NCBI GenBank assembly: GCA_022494885.1
Contig: JAGVSM010001706.1
Coordinates: 62,001-126,000 of the forward strand
DNA length: 64,000 nucleotides
Reading direction: 5' to 3'
Origin: Micrasema longulum
Lineage: Eukaryota > Arthropoda > Insecta > Trichoptera > Brachycentridae
Shown here piece by piece: positions 31,588 to 42,600 of the stretch. Numbering within the stretch: the stretch's first letter is position 1; each line of letters begins with the position of its first letter. Under the pieces are notes generated by a model that saw only the letters and a program-made list of their open reading frames with translations, had not been told where the DNA came from and did no database searches. The translations under genes and the position numbers were made by a program.

Positions 31588-31870
31588 TCAAGGAAAATCA
31601 AGAAATAGTTTTAGGAAATGATTTCTAAATGTAATTTTATTATTATTGGTAGACTGATAAGAAAATAATTTAAAGTGAATAGGCAGAAGGTTATTTTGAT
31701 TAGAAGCAATGTAAAAAAGTGACCTTAATCCGAATTTAGAGGAGCGTCGAGGAGGTAATTGCATTAAAACATGATGTTTCGTGCCCCATGGGACAAATGG
31801 CACGTGTTGCGTTACCGCGACATACTTGTACGCAATATTTGTTAGAAGGGCACACGTCAATAGCGAGCCG
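31588..31870 (-). mobile_element. LINE C-terminal fragment, reverse strand
   Basis: The minus strand ends with LLTNIAYKYVAVTQHVPFVP, LPPRRSSKFGLRSLFYIASN, NLLPIHFKLFSYQSTNNNKI and a stop at 31588, the shape of a late LINE polymerase tail. Upstream (to 32028) the frame is open but looks like ordinary AT-rich sequence. Confidence 0.6.
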
Positions 31871-32094
31871 TTTTGCAAATGCTCATTTTTAGAAAAAAAA
31901 AATATTTTTTTAAATTGTATCATGTATGATAGTGATATCATAAAAAAATTAAATTTGAAAAAAATGTTTACTATATTTTTAAGGTTATTCTTAAAAATAT
32001 TAATAAATGCCAAGTTACCGCTAAGCAATTTAAAAAAAACTGAAAACGTTAAATTTATTTTTTTGTAATTTACAAATATTACAGTGAAATGTTT

Positions 32095-32215
32095 TGATAA
32101 TATTAATGTGGGATTTTGGTGTGTGATTTTGATGTGGAATTATGATGTGGGATTTCAAAGCAAGATTTGCATGTGTGATTTCAATGTATATTTGATGTGG
32201 GCTTTTTCAACTTAA
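32095..32215. repeat. Short degenerate tandem repeat of GATTTNGATGTGNN units
   Basis: Variants of GTGGGATTTTGGTGTGTGAT, TTTGATGTGGAATTATGATG and TGTGATTTCAATGT follow each other with a step of roughly 13-19 bases, about seven units. Confidence 0.6.
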
Positions 32216-32849
32216 AAAATACATTTTTATCCGGGTCTTGTTAAGTTAAAACAGGGAATGTAAATAGCCTTGTTGAAAATTTTCTGAAAACATTAATCTT
32301 GACCCTTAACATTTTGAAAAGGTTTTAAATAATTTCTTTACATGAAAGCTAAATGATGCAACATTTCGCCGAAAATCTTGAAAAGCTTCTCACCATTCTG
32401 AAAACCCGGCAAATGATAGCGCCACATTTTGCATGAATGAATTGAATATTTTTTAGTTATTTAATATTTTTTAGAGAAATATCAGATAGCATCAATTTTA
32501 AAAACGGAAAATTCTGTTTTTAATGCGATTTAATTTACATTTAACTTATAATATCAAATTTTATTGTTAACAGCACACAAATATATCAACTCGTAGTGTG
32601 ACGTCACATAAACACATTGTACCACAGACGACAACTTCTTTCATGCAGAGATCTTTTAGCTTTATGGCTCCTTGAATTTAAAATAAGGTTGAACATATTT
32701 TATTCACGTAACCCAATGTAACTACTATACAAAAAAAACCCAGTGGCTTATAAAGTTAGAAAGGAAAGAAACTGAAAACTTATTAAGGTATTTTCAGGTA
32801 ATATTATCCACTACAACTCAAACACTATACAATATAAAGACAAGAAGGA
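32216..32849. other. Intronic AT-rich sequence, nothing recognised
   Basis: The phrase TTTGAAAA...TGAAAA recurs irregularly between 32270 and 32420. No coding signal. Confidence 0.45.
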
Positions 32850-33080
32850 TAATATATATATATGTATGTGTATGTAAGGGTATGTATGTATATATGTATG
32901 TATGTGTGTGTGTGCATATACATATATGTATATATTTGTTTTTATATGTGAGTATATGTATATGTATGTTTATTTGCATATATGTATGTGTACGAGTTTG
33001 TATGCGTGTGTGTGTGTATGTTTATATGTGTTCACACGTGTGTGCGTATGTATATGGAGATATATAAATAAACATATCTG
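32850..33080. repeat. TATG/TGTG/TATA microsatellite
   Basis: Compound runs such as TATGTATGTGTATG, GTGTGTGTGTGCATAT and TATATGTATATGTATG. The overlapping Tyr/Val/Cys-rich frames are artefacts of the repeat. Confidence 0.95.
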
Positions 33081-33721
33081 TTAGTCTACCTTAGCAAGGG
33101 TCTTCTCTAACTCTGTAGTACTTTTTAATATTAAAAAAAAGTAATAATAACAATTAAAAAGTTTTTATTATTAAAATACAACATATTATTTTAAAATTCG
33201 GCATTGTAAATGGTTTTCAAAAAACACAAAAATATTTATTTATTTATTTAAATAAACGTATTAATATATAGTCGTTATTTAATAAACGTTCTACGTTATG
33301 CTTGCCGTGTGCGCTTTTTTTTTAAAGGAATAACCGGCTGAGCCTCTATTTTAGAGGCTTGTCAGCAGGTGGGAAAAAGAGGATGTAGAAGGAAGTTATG
33401 AAAAGTACATCGAAACACCCGGACCAAAATTTTTTTTTTTGATTCTTCTAACAAACATTGTGTACAAGTATGGCGCGGAAACGTAGTACTTGCCGTTTGT
33501 CCCATCGAACGCTAATTGTCTCGTCAGGTCATTCAAAATATGCATATTTTATACCTTCGAAGAAAAATTATCCAACGTCGCCCGGAAAAAAAAAATAATA
33601 ACGTTAGCATCGTATTTTTTTGCTTATTTAAAGATATTAATAAAAAAGTGAAATGACCCCCAAAAAAACTGTTAAATTTGTTGATGTTCGTTCAATTGAG
33701 TTGGTAAGCCTGTGTGTTAGG
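33081..33721. other. Intronic sequence, not classified
   Basis: 33330-33420 is GC-richer and has a short hairpin (AGCCTCTATTTTAGAGGCT). No frame or repeat match. Confidence 0.4.
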
Positions 33722-33898
33722 TTAAGTGTAGTGGTCAACACGCTTACGCTTACGACTCACGCACGGAAGGTTCCGGGTTCGATTCCCGGTGAGAACACAA
33801 AAATTTTAGTGTGATTTTTCTCAATCCTGGGTGTTCTGTGATGTAATTCACCACTGTTACTGGGCCCCCTGGCTTGTTGTAGTGCAAAAAAAAAAAAC
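33722..33898 (+). mobile_element. SINE family 2 copy with poly-A tail
   Basis: tRNA-like head GTGTAGTGGTCAACACGCTT...GGTTCCGGGTTCGATTCCCG (a perfect B box GGTTCGATTCC), body GTGAGAACACAAAAATTTTA, CCTGGGTGTTCTGTGATG, CACCACTGTTACTGGGCC, and (A)12 at 33885-33896. The minus-strand frame across it is incidental. Confidence 0.9.
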
Positions 33899-35130
33899 AA
33901 TTTCGATTGTTATTTTTCATATTCGTGAAACGTCTTGAGTTCAATGTTGAGTGAATTAAAAAAATGCTTTTAATCGAAAAATAACTTAGATTATTCAATT
34001 TATCTATTTACTCGTATGTTGGCTACGAATATTTGTAATAAAGTACATTTTTTGTACTGACTGATTAAAATTCACCCTTAACGTGTTTTATGGAAATGCT
34101 TTAGAACCATAAGAAAATGGTTTGAACATCCTTGCTTCAACTGTATTTTTTTATATACGAGTAGATGAAAAATGTACTTGAATAATATTTAAAAATTGTG
34201 TTCCAGAAACAATTTTATTTATTGTCATGTCAAAACTGCACACATTTTTCGTTATTTTTTTTTTAGAAAAATCATTAAATTGCTAATCATTGTAGGTACC
34301 AATGTACACCTCATACAAACATTTAAATCATAGTTTTCATTAAAAAAATCATTGAATAGTTGAAGACCTCAAAAAAACATGCTTATTATGTTTTCAAGTG
34401 TGACTGTTTTTTACTCCTTGTTTTATTAGTTTTAGTTTTGCACTGTTAAAAGATTTATATACGTAGCCTATTTGAAAAAATATAAGCTCGAACACAACCT
34501 CTGACAGCAAAATTAATCGTTACTTTTTCAGAGAAAAAAAAGAATGCTGTCTTTAAATTTAAGAAATTATCTTTATTGACTTATTTTTATAATGTTGAAA
34601 CGTATTCGGTGTATGATTTTTCGAATGTCATACCAGTTCAAATATAAAATATTACAATTTTGCTGTGAAAATCTTATATCTGCATTTATAATTGTTAGGG
34701 GTTGATTCTACACGTGTTTTTTTCAATTAGAAATGTTTATGAAATCAGAAAACAATAATAAAATATAAACTGTAACAGAATTTGTAGATAAACAATTTTA
34801 ATTCAATTCGATGCTAAACTCCTTGACTGTTATATGGTGTATAGAAAAAAAAACAGTGAATTGATGAAAAACGCTTTTGAAAAAATGCGTATTTCAAATA
34901 TAAGTTAATATAATGTAAATAAAAATTCACTTCCAGAGTGGAATCGTTTTGGTATTAAATTATTTTTCATTTAATCAAAAAAAATACCTCGGTTCAAATT
35001 TTTTTAACTTAATTTCGTTTAAATTTACAAAAAAAAACAAACAAACTAAACTGCATCATATTGCACTCACAAGACCCGAAAATTGCATTTTCAACTTGCC
35101 TGTTTTTAATTAACAAAATTATTTGTTAGA
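33899..35130. other. Intronic AT-rich sequence, nothing recognised
   Basis: About 1.2 kb with no frame, tandem repeat or match to other repeats in the window. Confidence 0.5.
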
Positions 35131-35380
35131 AAATTACAACAGGGATGGAGAATACCTTAAATAAGGGAATATGGATGTCTAGGCATTTACAGGGCTTATG
35201 ACTTGTCATTGGCTGGTTTAAGTGGCACTTTACACACTGTGTAACATTCTTTTATTCCCTTATTTAAGGTATTCTCCATCCCTGTTGTAATTTATTAATC
35301 TTAATGACTCCCGAGGGGGTAAAATCCAGTCTTTTGTCTACGAACATTTGGACAAACTCAAATATTGTAAAATCATTTGT
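35131..35380. repeat. Family R copy with a perfect 40-bp inverted repeat
   Basis: 35131-35170 and 35254-35293 are exact reverse complements (AAATTACAACAGGGATGGAG AATACCTTAAATAAGGGAAT), enclosing 83 bp with the family core (GCATTTACAGGGCTTATGAC, CATTGGCTGGTTTAAGTG, TTTACACACTGTGTAA). The family tail follows (CTCCCGAGGGGGTAAAATCC, ACATTTGGACAAACTC). Perfect arms in an old family imply a recent event or gene conversion. Confidence 0.88.
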
Positions 35381-35589
35381 ATTTGTGGAAGTCAAGTTGC
35401 GATAGTGTTGCATACATTATTAACCTATATTTAAAAAATGATGTAAGTTATTTCAACCCCCAACAATTATGAAAACCTGAAAAACATGTTTAATTGAAAA
35501 TAATTGTTTTGAACATTTTCATAAAAAAACTGTGTTAAGTGTGTGTCAAACATATGTTTTTGAGTAATGTATTTTATTTTAATTCTTAG

Positions 35590-36010
35590 TAACTTAACTT
35601 TTTATAATTTCTCTGTCTGAGAGCGAGGTGTGTAAGGAAGTCAGCCATTTTCAAAGCCGCTCTCGTTTCCAGGACCATCGTGTAGCGACGGTGAGCATAA
35701 AATCCACACAAATTTTTAATTAAATGTCTGCTTGTTGTTACCCCGTTAATGTTTTACTGACTGTTTTGGATGTGGACTGGTTTGCGGACGAACACAATGC
35801 ACCTTGGTATCTTTCAGTAAATGGTGTGAACCTTACTAGCATAGTTTTCACAGCTGCAGTTGGTGTGAAATTTACAGACTTTGGTGTGAACCTTGCATAG
35901 AATCTCCCGTATCCCAGCTAGCGTAAAACTTACAAACACAGCACAATTGGTGTTAAACTTACAGACTTTTAGCACAGTTGGTGTTATACAAACTTTTTAA
36001 TGGTTAGTAT
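35590..36010 (+). repeat. Degenerate TTGGTGTGAAACTTACAGAC repeats after a GC-richer, donor-like segment
   Basis: 35615-35690 is GC-richer (GAAGTCAGCCATTTTCAAAG, CCGCTCTCGTTTCCAGG) and ends in GCGACG|GTGAGC, a good splice-donor look-alike. 35815-36000 repeats TGGTGTGAACCTTAC, TTGGTGTGAAATTTACAGAC, TTGGTGTGAACC and TTGGTGTTAAACTTACAGAC at irregular spacing. Read as a repeat, or as an untranslated first exon of an unknown transcript; neither is proven. Confidence 0.4.
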
Positions 36011-36284
36011 AAAGCTTTCAAATAAACATTACAACTTTAAAAACCATAGTTCCTACGTAGTAATAATCCAAAGCACAACTGCTTTTACGTTAGAACTTTT
36101 TGAGGCTTTTTACAAAGCTCTAGTGTTATAATTAAAAATATGAAATACAACGAAATTTAATTAATGTTATAAAAAAAATATCTTTATTTTTTTAATGTAT
36201 TGTGGAGCTATTTAATAAGATATTTATATGATGTGTATTTTAATTAATACAAAATCAACGCTATTTTTTTTTACATGTATTGTA

Positions 36285-36500
36285 AAATTTTAAAAGCGCC
36301 AAAGTGCGCGTTCTTTATTGAAAACACTGATTTCTGTGCTATATGTAAAAAAAAGGCATATAAACAAATATGCGTTTAATGCGGCAAAACACGCGAAAAA
36401 CCGTCTAAATGTGTTGGAACTTCAAAATCGAATTCGTCTAGCGAAATTATGGGGAATGAGACTCAATACTGATTTCAAATGCACCACTGTACAGGTTTCA
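36285..36500 (+). pseudogene. Decayed fragment with a CxxC...CxxC zinc-ribbon-like pattern
   Basis: One frame reads KAPKCAFFIENTDFCAICKK, KAYKQICV, stop, CGKTREKPSKCVGTSKSNSS and then SEIMGNETQY, stop. The CxxC (CAIC) and VxCGK spacing resembles the small cysteine domain at the end of piggyBac-type transposases, but similarity is limited and two stops interrupt it. It could equally be chance. Confidence 0.3.
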
Positions 36501-36510
36501 CAAGTGTTTT

Positions 36511-37620
36511 TTTTAAGTATACATTAATTTGTAAAATATCAAATATCGTATACGGTAAAAATACCAAAAGATTGTGTGTTTGTTTTATATGAATTTATTA
36601 CGTTTTTGTATTACAGGTGAAACAAAAAAGAAGAATTGAATATTGTAATTTCACAAAATTTTAAAAAGATACCAAGATTTTTTTATTAGATCACCGTACA
36701 TATAATTTTGTTAAAGTTTGTGTTGATGATGGTAGGTTTGATTCTGGCATTTGAATTTTTACATCTAAATGTTAGAGATTTATGTTTTTTATTTTGTAAA
36801 TTATATAAATGTTTAGAGGCTTTTTGCTTATTTAAGTTAAAAATAAAAGGAATTAAAATGGCTGACTTCTTTGTACATTCGATTGGTAGCCATGATACAA
36901 AATTATCTTCAAAAAGGTCAACAAAAACATCATATATAAACGTCAAAAAGATGAAAAATCCATTTTATACAGAGTGTAACACAACTAAAAGTCTTTAATT
37001 TATAATTTAATGTGGTACGCAGCATAAAAAAACTTACATACAGATAATATTTCAACAAAGATCGAGAAAAAAGATACTTCTCCGTATTAGTTAAACTATT
37101 TGTGACATATTCGCTATTTATTTCAATATATTTAACGTGTTTCATATCATTTTTCAGAATCAAAACTTTCGGTTGTATTACAGCCTGTATAATTATTTTA
37201 AAAAATAACACGATTTTTAAATGATTCTTCTGATGATTTTATATTTGTGGCAATTTTTTTCATTTTTTATAGAAATTGCATTTTGTCGTCTTGATGGTTA
37301 AAAAGACTTAGCCCATCATATCATCGTTTTGAAGTAAATACTTTTATCTTGATTAGAAAAAAAAAAAAACCATTTTATTTTACAATTGACTTATTCAGAT
37401 GATGTTAATCTAATCCTTAGGAAATACTTTTTATTAAATAAACTAATAATATTTTTTTAAAAACTTTTGAGAAAGTGTGTTACAAAAGATAAATATGATT
37501 TCATATTGATCTCTTCAGCATCAAGATGACGATATTCTTTTTATTTTATCCGATGGTCACTTAGAAAAGTATTGTAAACATAAAATTCGATTTTTTTTTT
37601 CTTACGTTCGGCTAATTGAT
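36511..37620. other. Intronic AT-rich sequence, unrecognised frames
   Basis: A minus-strand frame at 36946-36686 (KHLYNLQNKKHKSLTFRCKN, ARIKPTIINTNFNKIICTVI) is open with varied composition but matches nothing I know. Its + strand complement is also open. No splice-bounded exon. Confidence 0.4.
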
Positions 37621-37624
37621 ATCT

Positions 37625-37755
37625 CGCGCCCCCAGGGCTGGTATTCCAAACGCTCTCGTGGCCGTATTATCTCGTGTATTTACATACAAAATACACGTGA
37701 AAAACTGTGTTCTCGTGCCATGAGAGTGGTTCAGACTATTAATTTCTGGGGTGCT
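37625..37755. repeat. Second copy of the 21405-21651 MITE core
   Basis: GCTGGTATTCCAAACGCTCT, GGCCGTATTATCTCGTGTAT, TTACATACAAAATACAC and CCATGAGAGTGGTTCAGA match the core of the insertion at 21405-21651. The ends differ (ATTAATTTCTGGGGTG... at 37740-37770), so the termini are lost or recombined. Confidence 0.75.
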
Positions 37756-37770
37756 ATCACCCCAGAAATT

Positions 37771-38115
37771 AACTATGGTACGTCTAAATCGCCCTTTTTG
37801 CAGGGGAGCCAAAATTAAAAAAAATATTTTTGCTTATAACTTGATGCATTTTGTTATTATAATGCCCGATATTTTTTTCGGCTTTGCTCATTTGCCTCTT
37901 TAATCTACGCTATGTAATTTTATCGTACTGGGGAATTTTTACGATCATCTATAATGGGGCAATAGAAGATACTTAATAAGGAAAAATCACTTTTTTTTGT
38001 ACAATTAATAGAACGAGAAAAGCTGCCCGAAGGAGCTCTCTGAAATATGGTAGTATAAGCATCTTTGTGCTGAGAGAAGGTAATCCAAAAGTACAAAATA
38101 TGGACACAACACGGA
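37771..38115. other. Intronic sequence, nothing recognised
   Basis: Contains ATTTCTGGGGTG/CACCCCAGAAAT, a short perfect inverted repeat at about 37742-37769, at its left edge. No frame. Confidence 0.45.
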
Positions 38116-38119
38116 CTAT

Positions 38120-38275
38120 CTCTTCGTTCTAGTAACGAGAGAACCCTTTTAATATCATCGCTCTAATTTTCTTGCCTCCTCTTTCACAGTAGTAGCCGCT
38201 CGATTGTGGAATAATCTACCCACTTATGTTAGAGACGCCCCAATATCATATTGATTTTTAAAAACACAATTATTT
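38120..38275 (+). mobile_element. LINE family B-like C-terminal fragment
   Basis: TCGTTCTAGTAACGAGAGAA, TTCTTGCCTCCTCTTTCACA and GTAGTAGCCGCTCGATTGTG parallel 20128-20280 and decode as SSFTVVAARLWNNLPTYVRD. Isolated from its UTR. Confidence 0.7.
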
Positions 38276-38756
38276 TTTCTAAGTCCTTTTTATATATTTT
38301 TATCAGTCTCGTAGTATGTGATATTTCTCTATTATCCAAGAATAGGAGCGTTATTAAATAAACCATAATATTTCAAAATAACTACAATACTTTTCTAAGG
38401 AACGTCGAAATTATTGCACTGTATAGGCAAAACGTCTACGAATATTAAATTAATAAATAATATTTTTTGTTTTATTTATTGGTTGTGAAATTTATTGCAT
38501 TCGGTTATGTGATTTAAAAAAAGGTTAAATAATGTGTTAAACTGAGTATTATAACATGTTTTTTATTTTTTTATTATAATTTTTGCTAGCACAACTACTT
38601 TAAAGGATAACCAACGAAAGTCCATTACTTTTAATGATTACTGTAATATTAAATTAATATTTAAATATTGTAACCAACGAAATGTAACGCGTGTAGGTTT
38701 TTAAAAATGTTAACGTTAATTTAACATTAACTAGTAGTAATTAAGGGCAACTATGT
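38276..38756. other. Intronic AT-rich sequence, nothing recognised
   Basis: The word AACCAACGAAA recurs (about 38609, 38671). Nothing else. Confidence 0.45.
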
Positions 38757-38896
38757 TTTGAGTATGTCCAAAAGTTTGCAGACTGGCTGGATTTCATCCT
38801 TAGGGAGTTATTAAGATCTAAATTTGTTGCAACAGAAAAGAAAAACATTTTTGAGAAGGAAATATGGAAATCTAGGCATTTACAGGGCTTATGACC
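38757..38896 (-). repeat. Family R repeat, reverse orientation, fused to a LINE
   Basis: Runs from TTTGAGTATGTCCAAAAG, GCAGACTGGCTGGATTTCAT, TTGTTGCAACAGAAAAG to GGCATTTACAGGGCTTATGA, then breaks at GACC into LINE family B. The words TATATACCTGCGT occur twice at the junction (38897 and 38916), a 19-bp step. Confidence 0.78.
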
Positions 38897-39415
38897 TATA
38901 TACCTGCGTAGGGCCTATATACCTGCGTGAAAAATTTCAACGCTTATTAGTTCATGGTTTACCTCTTCGTTCTAATTCTCAAGGCACTCTCTTAATACCC
39001 ATCCACAATTCCTCTTTCTTCTCTAACTCATATAGTGTCCATGCGGCTCGACTGTGGAATCATCTCCCATCCACCATCAAAAATGTTACTACATTATCTC
39101 TGTTTAAATCACGTCTGAAGAAACATCTCCTTTCTCTTCCTTAATCTCTCCTCCTTTCCTTTTTCCTCTTTCCTCTTTTTTCCTTTTTCCTATTGAATAA
39201 TAGTTTTGATTTAAGGTAATTTATAAACAAATACGTTTATTTCTATTTTTATACATTTTAAATTTTTTTTTTCTTTTTTTTTTCTATTGAATATGTTCTG
39301 TAACTTAAATTATAAAAATAAAACTTTTATTTTATTGGTTGGTTGGAAGAAATCGCCATTTGGCAATAAGCCCGCCAATGTACAAATAACATTATGTACA
39401 AAAAGTTAAATAAAA
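38897..39415 (+). mobile_element. LINE family B 3' end, forward strand
   Basis: Coding PIYLREKFQRLLVHGLPLRS, SQGTLLIPIHNSSFFSNSYS, ARLWNHLPSTIKNVTTLSLF ends at 39144. The UTR contains CATTTGGCAATAAGCCCGCC near 39360 and ends about 39415. Same element as 5868-6490, with roughly one change per ten residues. Confidence 0.88.
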
Positions 39416-39427
39416 AATAAAAAATTA

Positions 39428-39905
39428 CCTGTCATTGGCTGGTTTAAGTGACCACTTTACACACTGAGTAACATTCACTATCAGCCAGTCTGCAAACATT
39501 AGGACATAATAGAAACATTGTTTAGTTAACTAACTGGTAAAAGCAGACATATAAAAATTAGACATATATATAAAAATTAGAAAATTGTTTTCAGAATCTC
39601 ACCCGCATAATAAAGGTTTTAGTTCATTTTCTTTACAAAAGTCAACAGATGGAAGAGTTGAGGAAATGTGGATGTTTAAAAACAGGCAGAATAGAGAATT
39701 TTACACAGTGTGTAAAGTGGCAACTTAATCCAGCCAATGACAGGTCATAATCCCTGTAAATGCCTAGACTCTAATATTCCCTATCTCATAAATGCTTTCC
39801 CTTTCTGCTGCAACAAATTTAAATAGGAACAACTCCCTAGGGAGAAAATCCAGCCAGTCTGTAAGCATTTGGACATAATCAAAAAATTGTTGAAGTTCAT
39901 ATTTA
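39428..39905 (+). repeat. Family R: partial reverse copy followed by a near-complete forward copy
   Basis: 39428-39515 carries CTGTCATTGGCTGGTTTAAG and CACTTTACACACTGAGTAAC in reverse orientation. 39595-39905 is forward: CTCACCCGCATAATAAAGG, GAGGAAATGTGGATGTTT, TTACACAGTGTGTAAAGT, CCTGTAAATGCCTAGACTC, CTCCCTAGGGAGAAAATCCA, GTCTGTAAGCATTTGGACA. Confidence 0.82.
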
Positions 39906-39967
39906 TTTAATTGAACGAAATGCTGAATTTTACTAAACATAATTCGTCGGCATACTGTTCAAACCCT

Positions 39968-40105
39968 CTGAATCGGGTTGTGGCCCTGTGGCTATCGAAT
40001 CCCACTCTACCCCAACTTGATTCCCATTTTCTAATAGTGGGTTATTTACAACTCGTTGAAAATGGCCCTCAAAATTAAATATTTGGGTAAATCATAAGAA
40101 CGCAA
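39968..40105 (+). mobile_element. SINE family 3 copy
   Basis: TGAATCGGGTTGTGGCCCTG, GAATCCCACTCTACCCCAAC, CATTTTCTAATAGTGGGTTA, AATATTTGGGTAAATCATAA match 58965-59125. The B-box-like region is deleted in this copy. It may be tRNA-derived; the other copy keeps GAGGTTCAAAACTC at that position. Confidence 0.7.
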
Positions 40106-40884
40106 TAATTCTTTTTTTATTAAAAAAAAAATATATGCATTCTTGATTATACTGCAAAACATCGCTATGAATATTTTACTCAATAATAGTCTTTTCCGCA
40201 TATTTTGGACATAATACATACGAAATAATTTTTGTTTCTTTCAATTGTTTCAATGAATTAAATTTGGAAAAAATATTTGGTAAATGAAGTTTAGAGTTTT
40301 CACCAGAAAACGTGGAAAAAATTGTTATACCTGATTACTTAAAAATTTACCTCGATTTAATAAATACACATTGAACATTTAATAAGCGTTATCTCCAACT
40401 ATTGTAAGAGTTCCCTGCATCTATAAGCAAAAATCCGACAAAAGCATAAAGCATTTTTGCAACTGAATTATTTGAAAGTTTAAAACATACGCTTTGCAAA
40501 ATTTTGATGACATTTTCTCATATTATGAATAATTGATTAAAAATGGACATTTGTTGTTTATCTTTTAAGGTACAAATATTTCTTGTATGTATGTTAAATG
40601 TTACCTACTGGGTCCGTATTACAATGGAAAATTAATGAAATTATCTTAAATCGTCTATTCTATGGGGAAGTTCAGTGCAACGGGATATTGGATGTATAAA
40701 ATGTTTTCTTACGCGCGGTAAAAATTAGAGCAGTTATTTGTATGGCGAAGTTTCTCGAAAATGCATGAAAAAATGAATAAAAATGAACTACTTTGAATGG
40801 CGTCACTAGTTCTCCGAAATAAACCAATGGCAGAATGTGGTGATACATTTCCGGTTGCCGGGAAGCCAACCCACCAATCAGGAT
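40106..40884. other. Intronic AT-rich sequence, nothing recognised
   Basis: 40770-40870 is slightly GC-richer and continuous with the repeat-G-like stretch that follows. Confidence 0.45.
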
Positions 40885-40965
40885 AATTCTAGAGAACTTG
40901 AGACGTCACAGGCGGAGTAATTTTGAAATTACAAAACTTTGAAAAATCAAATCACTTTTTTTGTT
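40885..40965 (-). repeat. Repeat G, divergent copy
   Basis: GAACTTGAGACGTCACAGGC, GGAGTAATTTTGAAATTAC parallels GAACTTGTGACGTCACGGGC, GGTGCAATTTTCAAATTAC at 12020-12060. The TGACGTCA core has decayed to AGACGTCA. Confidence 0.6.
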
Positions 40966-42084
40966 GTTTTAATTTCGCTTAGTTGGGTAATCTTCAACAA
41001 AGAAAATACCGTTGAACTTACTTATTGTCTAATGAAGCTAAATCGAATATTGTTGACAGAAATATGTTTGTTTTATTGTATTTAAAAAAATTTGCCGACG
41101 AATATATTTCCAATTTTTAAACAAATATTTACATTTTGGTTTATAAAATTCGATTTTACATTATAGACAATAAAAGATAATTCTCCTTAACCCATTGTAA
41201 TAGGAGTCCATTATAAGGATTATAATGGGAAGTCAACAAAAAAATAATTTTCAGTATGATAAATTGAATATTTATATAAAATATATTTTTAGACATGCTC
41301 ACTTGAAGGTTTCCGACGGTGATACTTCAAATTTTTGTAAAAATTTGTACATTTTCGTAAAGAAATTTTCATTTTACTTTATAAATAATTTAAGGTAACG
41401 TTAATTTTCCATTGTAATCAGGGTCATGAATATTGTATTTCAATGTTATATGTACAATAAAAAAAAAAAAAATTTTAATGTCGATGTCAAAGTTTCGCAT
41501 GCCAATAACACATAATCATTTCGAAGGAACTCCGAAATCAAATGAACAAGAAATTAATTTATTTTAATGTCAAAAAGTGAATGATCAGATAAGTTCATTA
41601 ATTTAAATTTTCAATTAATGACATGGTAACACTTAAATCTCCTTGGTATGTACGCCGATAACCGGTCTCGCCGTTCTCGCGACATTGTAAGACTGTGGCC
41701 TTATGCTGGAAAGACGTGACTTTATGTCACCCACTCGACAATAGTCGAGCGGTCATCTCGATTGTTTTGTCAAATTGGTTTTCTTGAAAAACGTTCGATA
41801 ATTATATTTAAATATAACGCAAATAAAAGAGAGATACAAACACTTATAAATACTATTTATGTATGGCTTTCGTGTCATTTTTCAACATTAATTTTATCAT
41901 GTTTAAATTTGTTGCAACAGAGAAAGAAAACGTTTTTGAGATAAAATATAAAAAGAAACAGCGTAATGGTTTGTTCGTTTTGTTGTTTGTTTGTTTTGAT
42001 TGTCAATAATAGTTTGACAAGCAGCAATAAAAACAATATAAAACATATTTAAATTAAGGGTAATAAAATACATAAAACAAAACA
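40966..42084. other. Intronic sequence with small repeat scraps
   Basis: 41655-41705 resembles the MITE arm at 26524 (CCGATAACCGGTCTCGCCG). 41893-41945 is a family-R scrap (TTTAAATTTGTTGCAACAGA). 42000-42030 matches the end of the LINE tail at 10275 (TTGTCAATAATAGTTTGAC). No gene. Confidence 0.5.
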
Positions 42085-42210
42085 AATAAGAATGGGAATA
42101 CCATCCTTATTCTATCACTGTAATTAGGCTGGTATTTCTATCCGTATTCTTACACTATACCTAGGCAAAATTTTATTCCAAGTTTATAGGTAAAGCCCAA
42201 TATACCATTT
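42085..42210 (+). repeat. Repeat H, second copy
   Basis: GGCTGGTATTTCTATCCGTA, TTCTTACACTATACCTAGGC and AGTTTATAGGTAAAGCCC match 17540-17680. Confidence 0.65.
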
Positions 42211-42368
42211 CTAGACCAACTTGCTCTGGTATTTTGGGTATGTTATACTTTATTACAGAAGAATATGTTTTACTGATACACAGCGACATATAAAATTGGC
42301 TCAGTGTAACACATATTGATATTTTATTCGTAATATGAAATACCTATTTATTCACACACATATAGGTC

Positions 42369-42600
42369 ATTTACCAGTTATTCCACATTCTATAGCAGTG
42401 ATCTGTTCTCGTCCGAGCAAACCAATTACTCGAACCAGATTTAAATTTTAAAAATGACTCGGACTCCTTTGTCACCTGATCCAGTAAATTAAAGATCTTT
42501 GGACCTACTTCACCTTGTAGGAATATCGTGTTATTATTTTTTGTTAAGTTCTTTGTTTACTAGTGGTCAAAGTGTAGATCAGACATGACTTGGGACAAGA
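42369..42600 (-). mobile_element. Possible LINE C-terminus, reverse strand
   Basis: The minus strand is open from about 42540 to a TAA at 42409-42411... reading TIFLQGEVGPKIFNLLDQVT, KESESFLKFKSGSSNWFART, RTDHCYRMWNNW. GPKxFNxL and SFLKFKS resemble the end of LINE polymerases. Upstream (42541-42600) the frame shifts (SCLIYTLTTSKQRT). No second copy in the window to confirm; the exact stop position is approximate. Confidence 0.4.

Noticed and set aside
32882..33084. Tyr/Cys/Val-rich + strand frames
   Set aside because: Translation of a TATG/TGTG microsatellite.
33722..33800. A possible tRNA gene at a perfect GGTTCGATTCC box
   Set aside because: Followed by the family-2 SINE body and poly-A; near-identical copies occur at 47105 and 47508.
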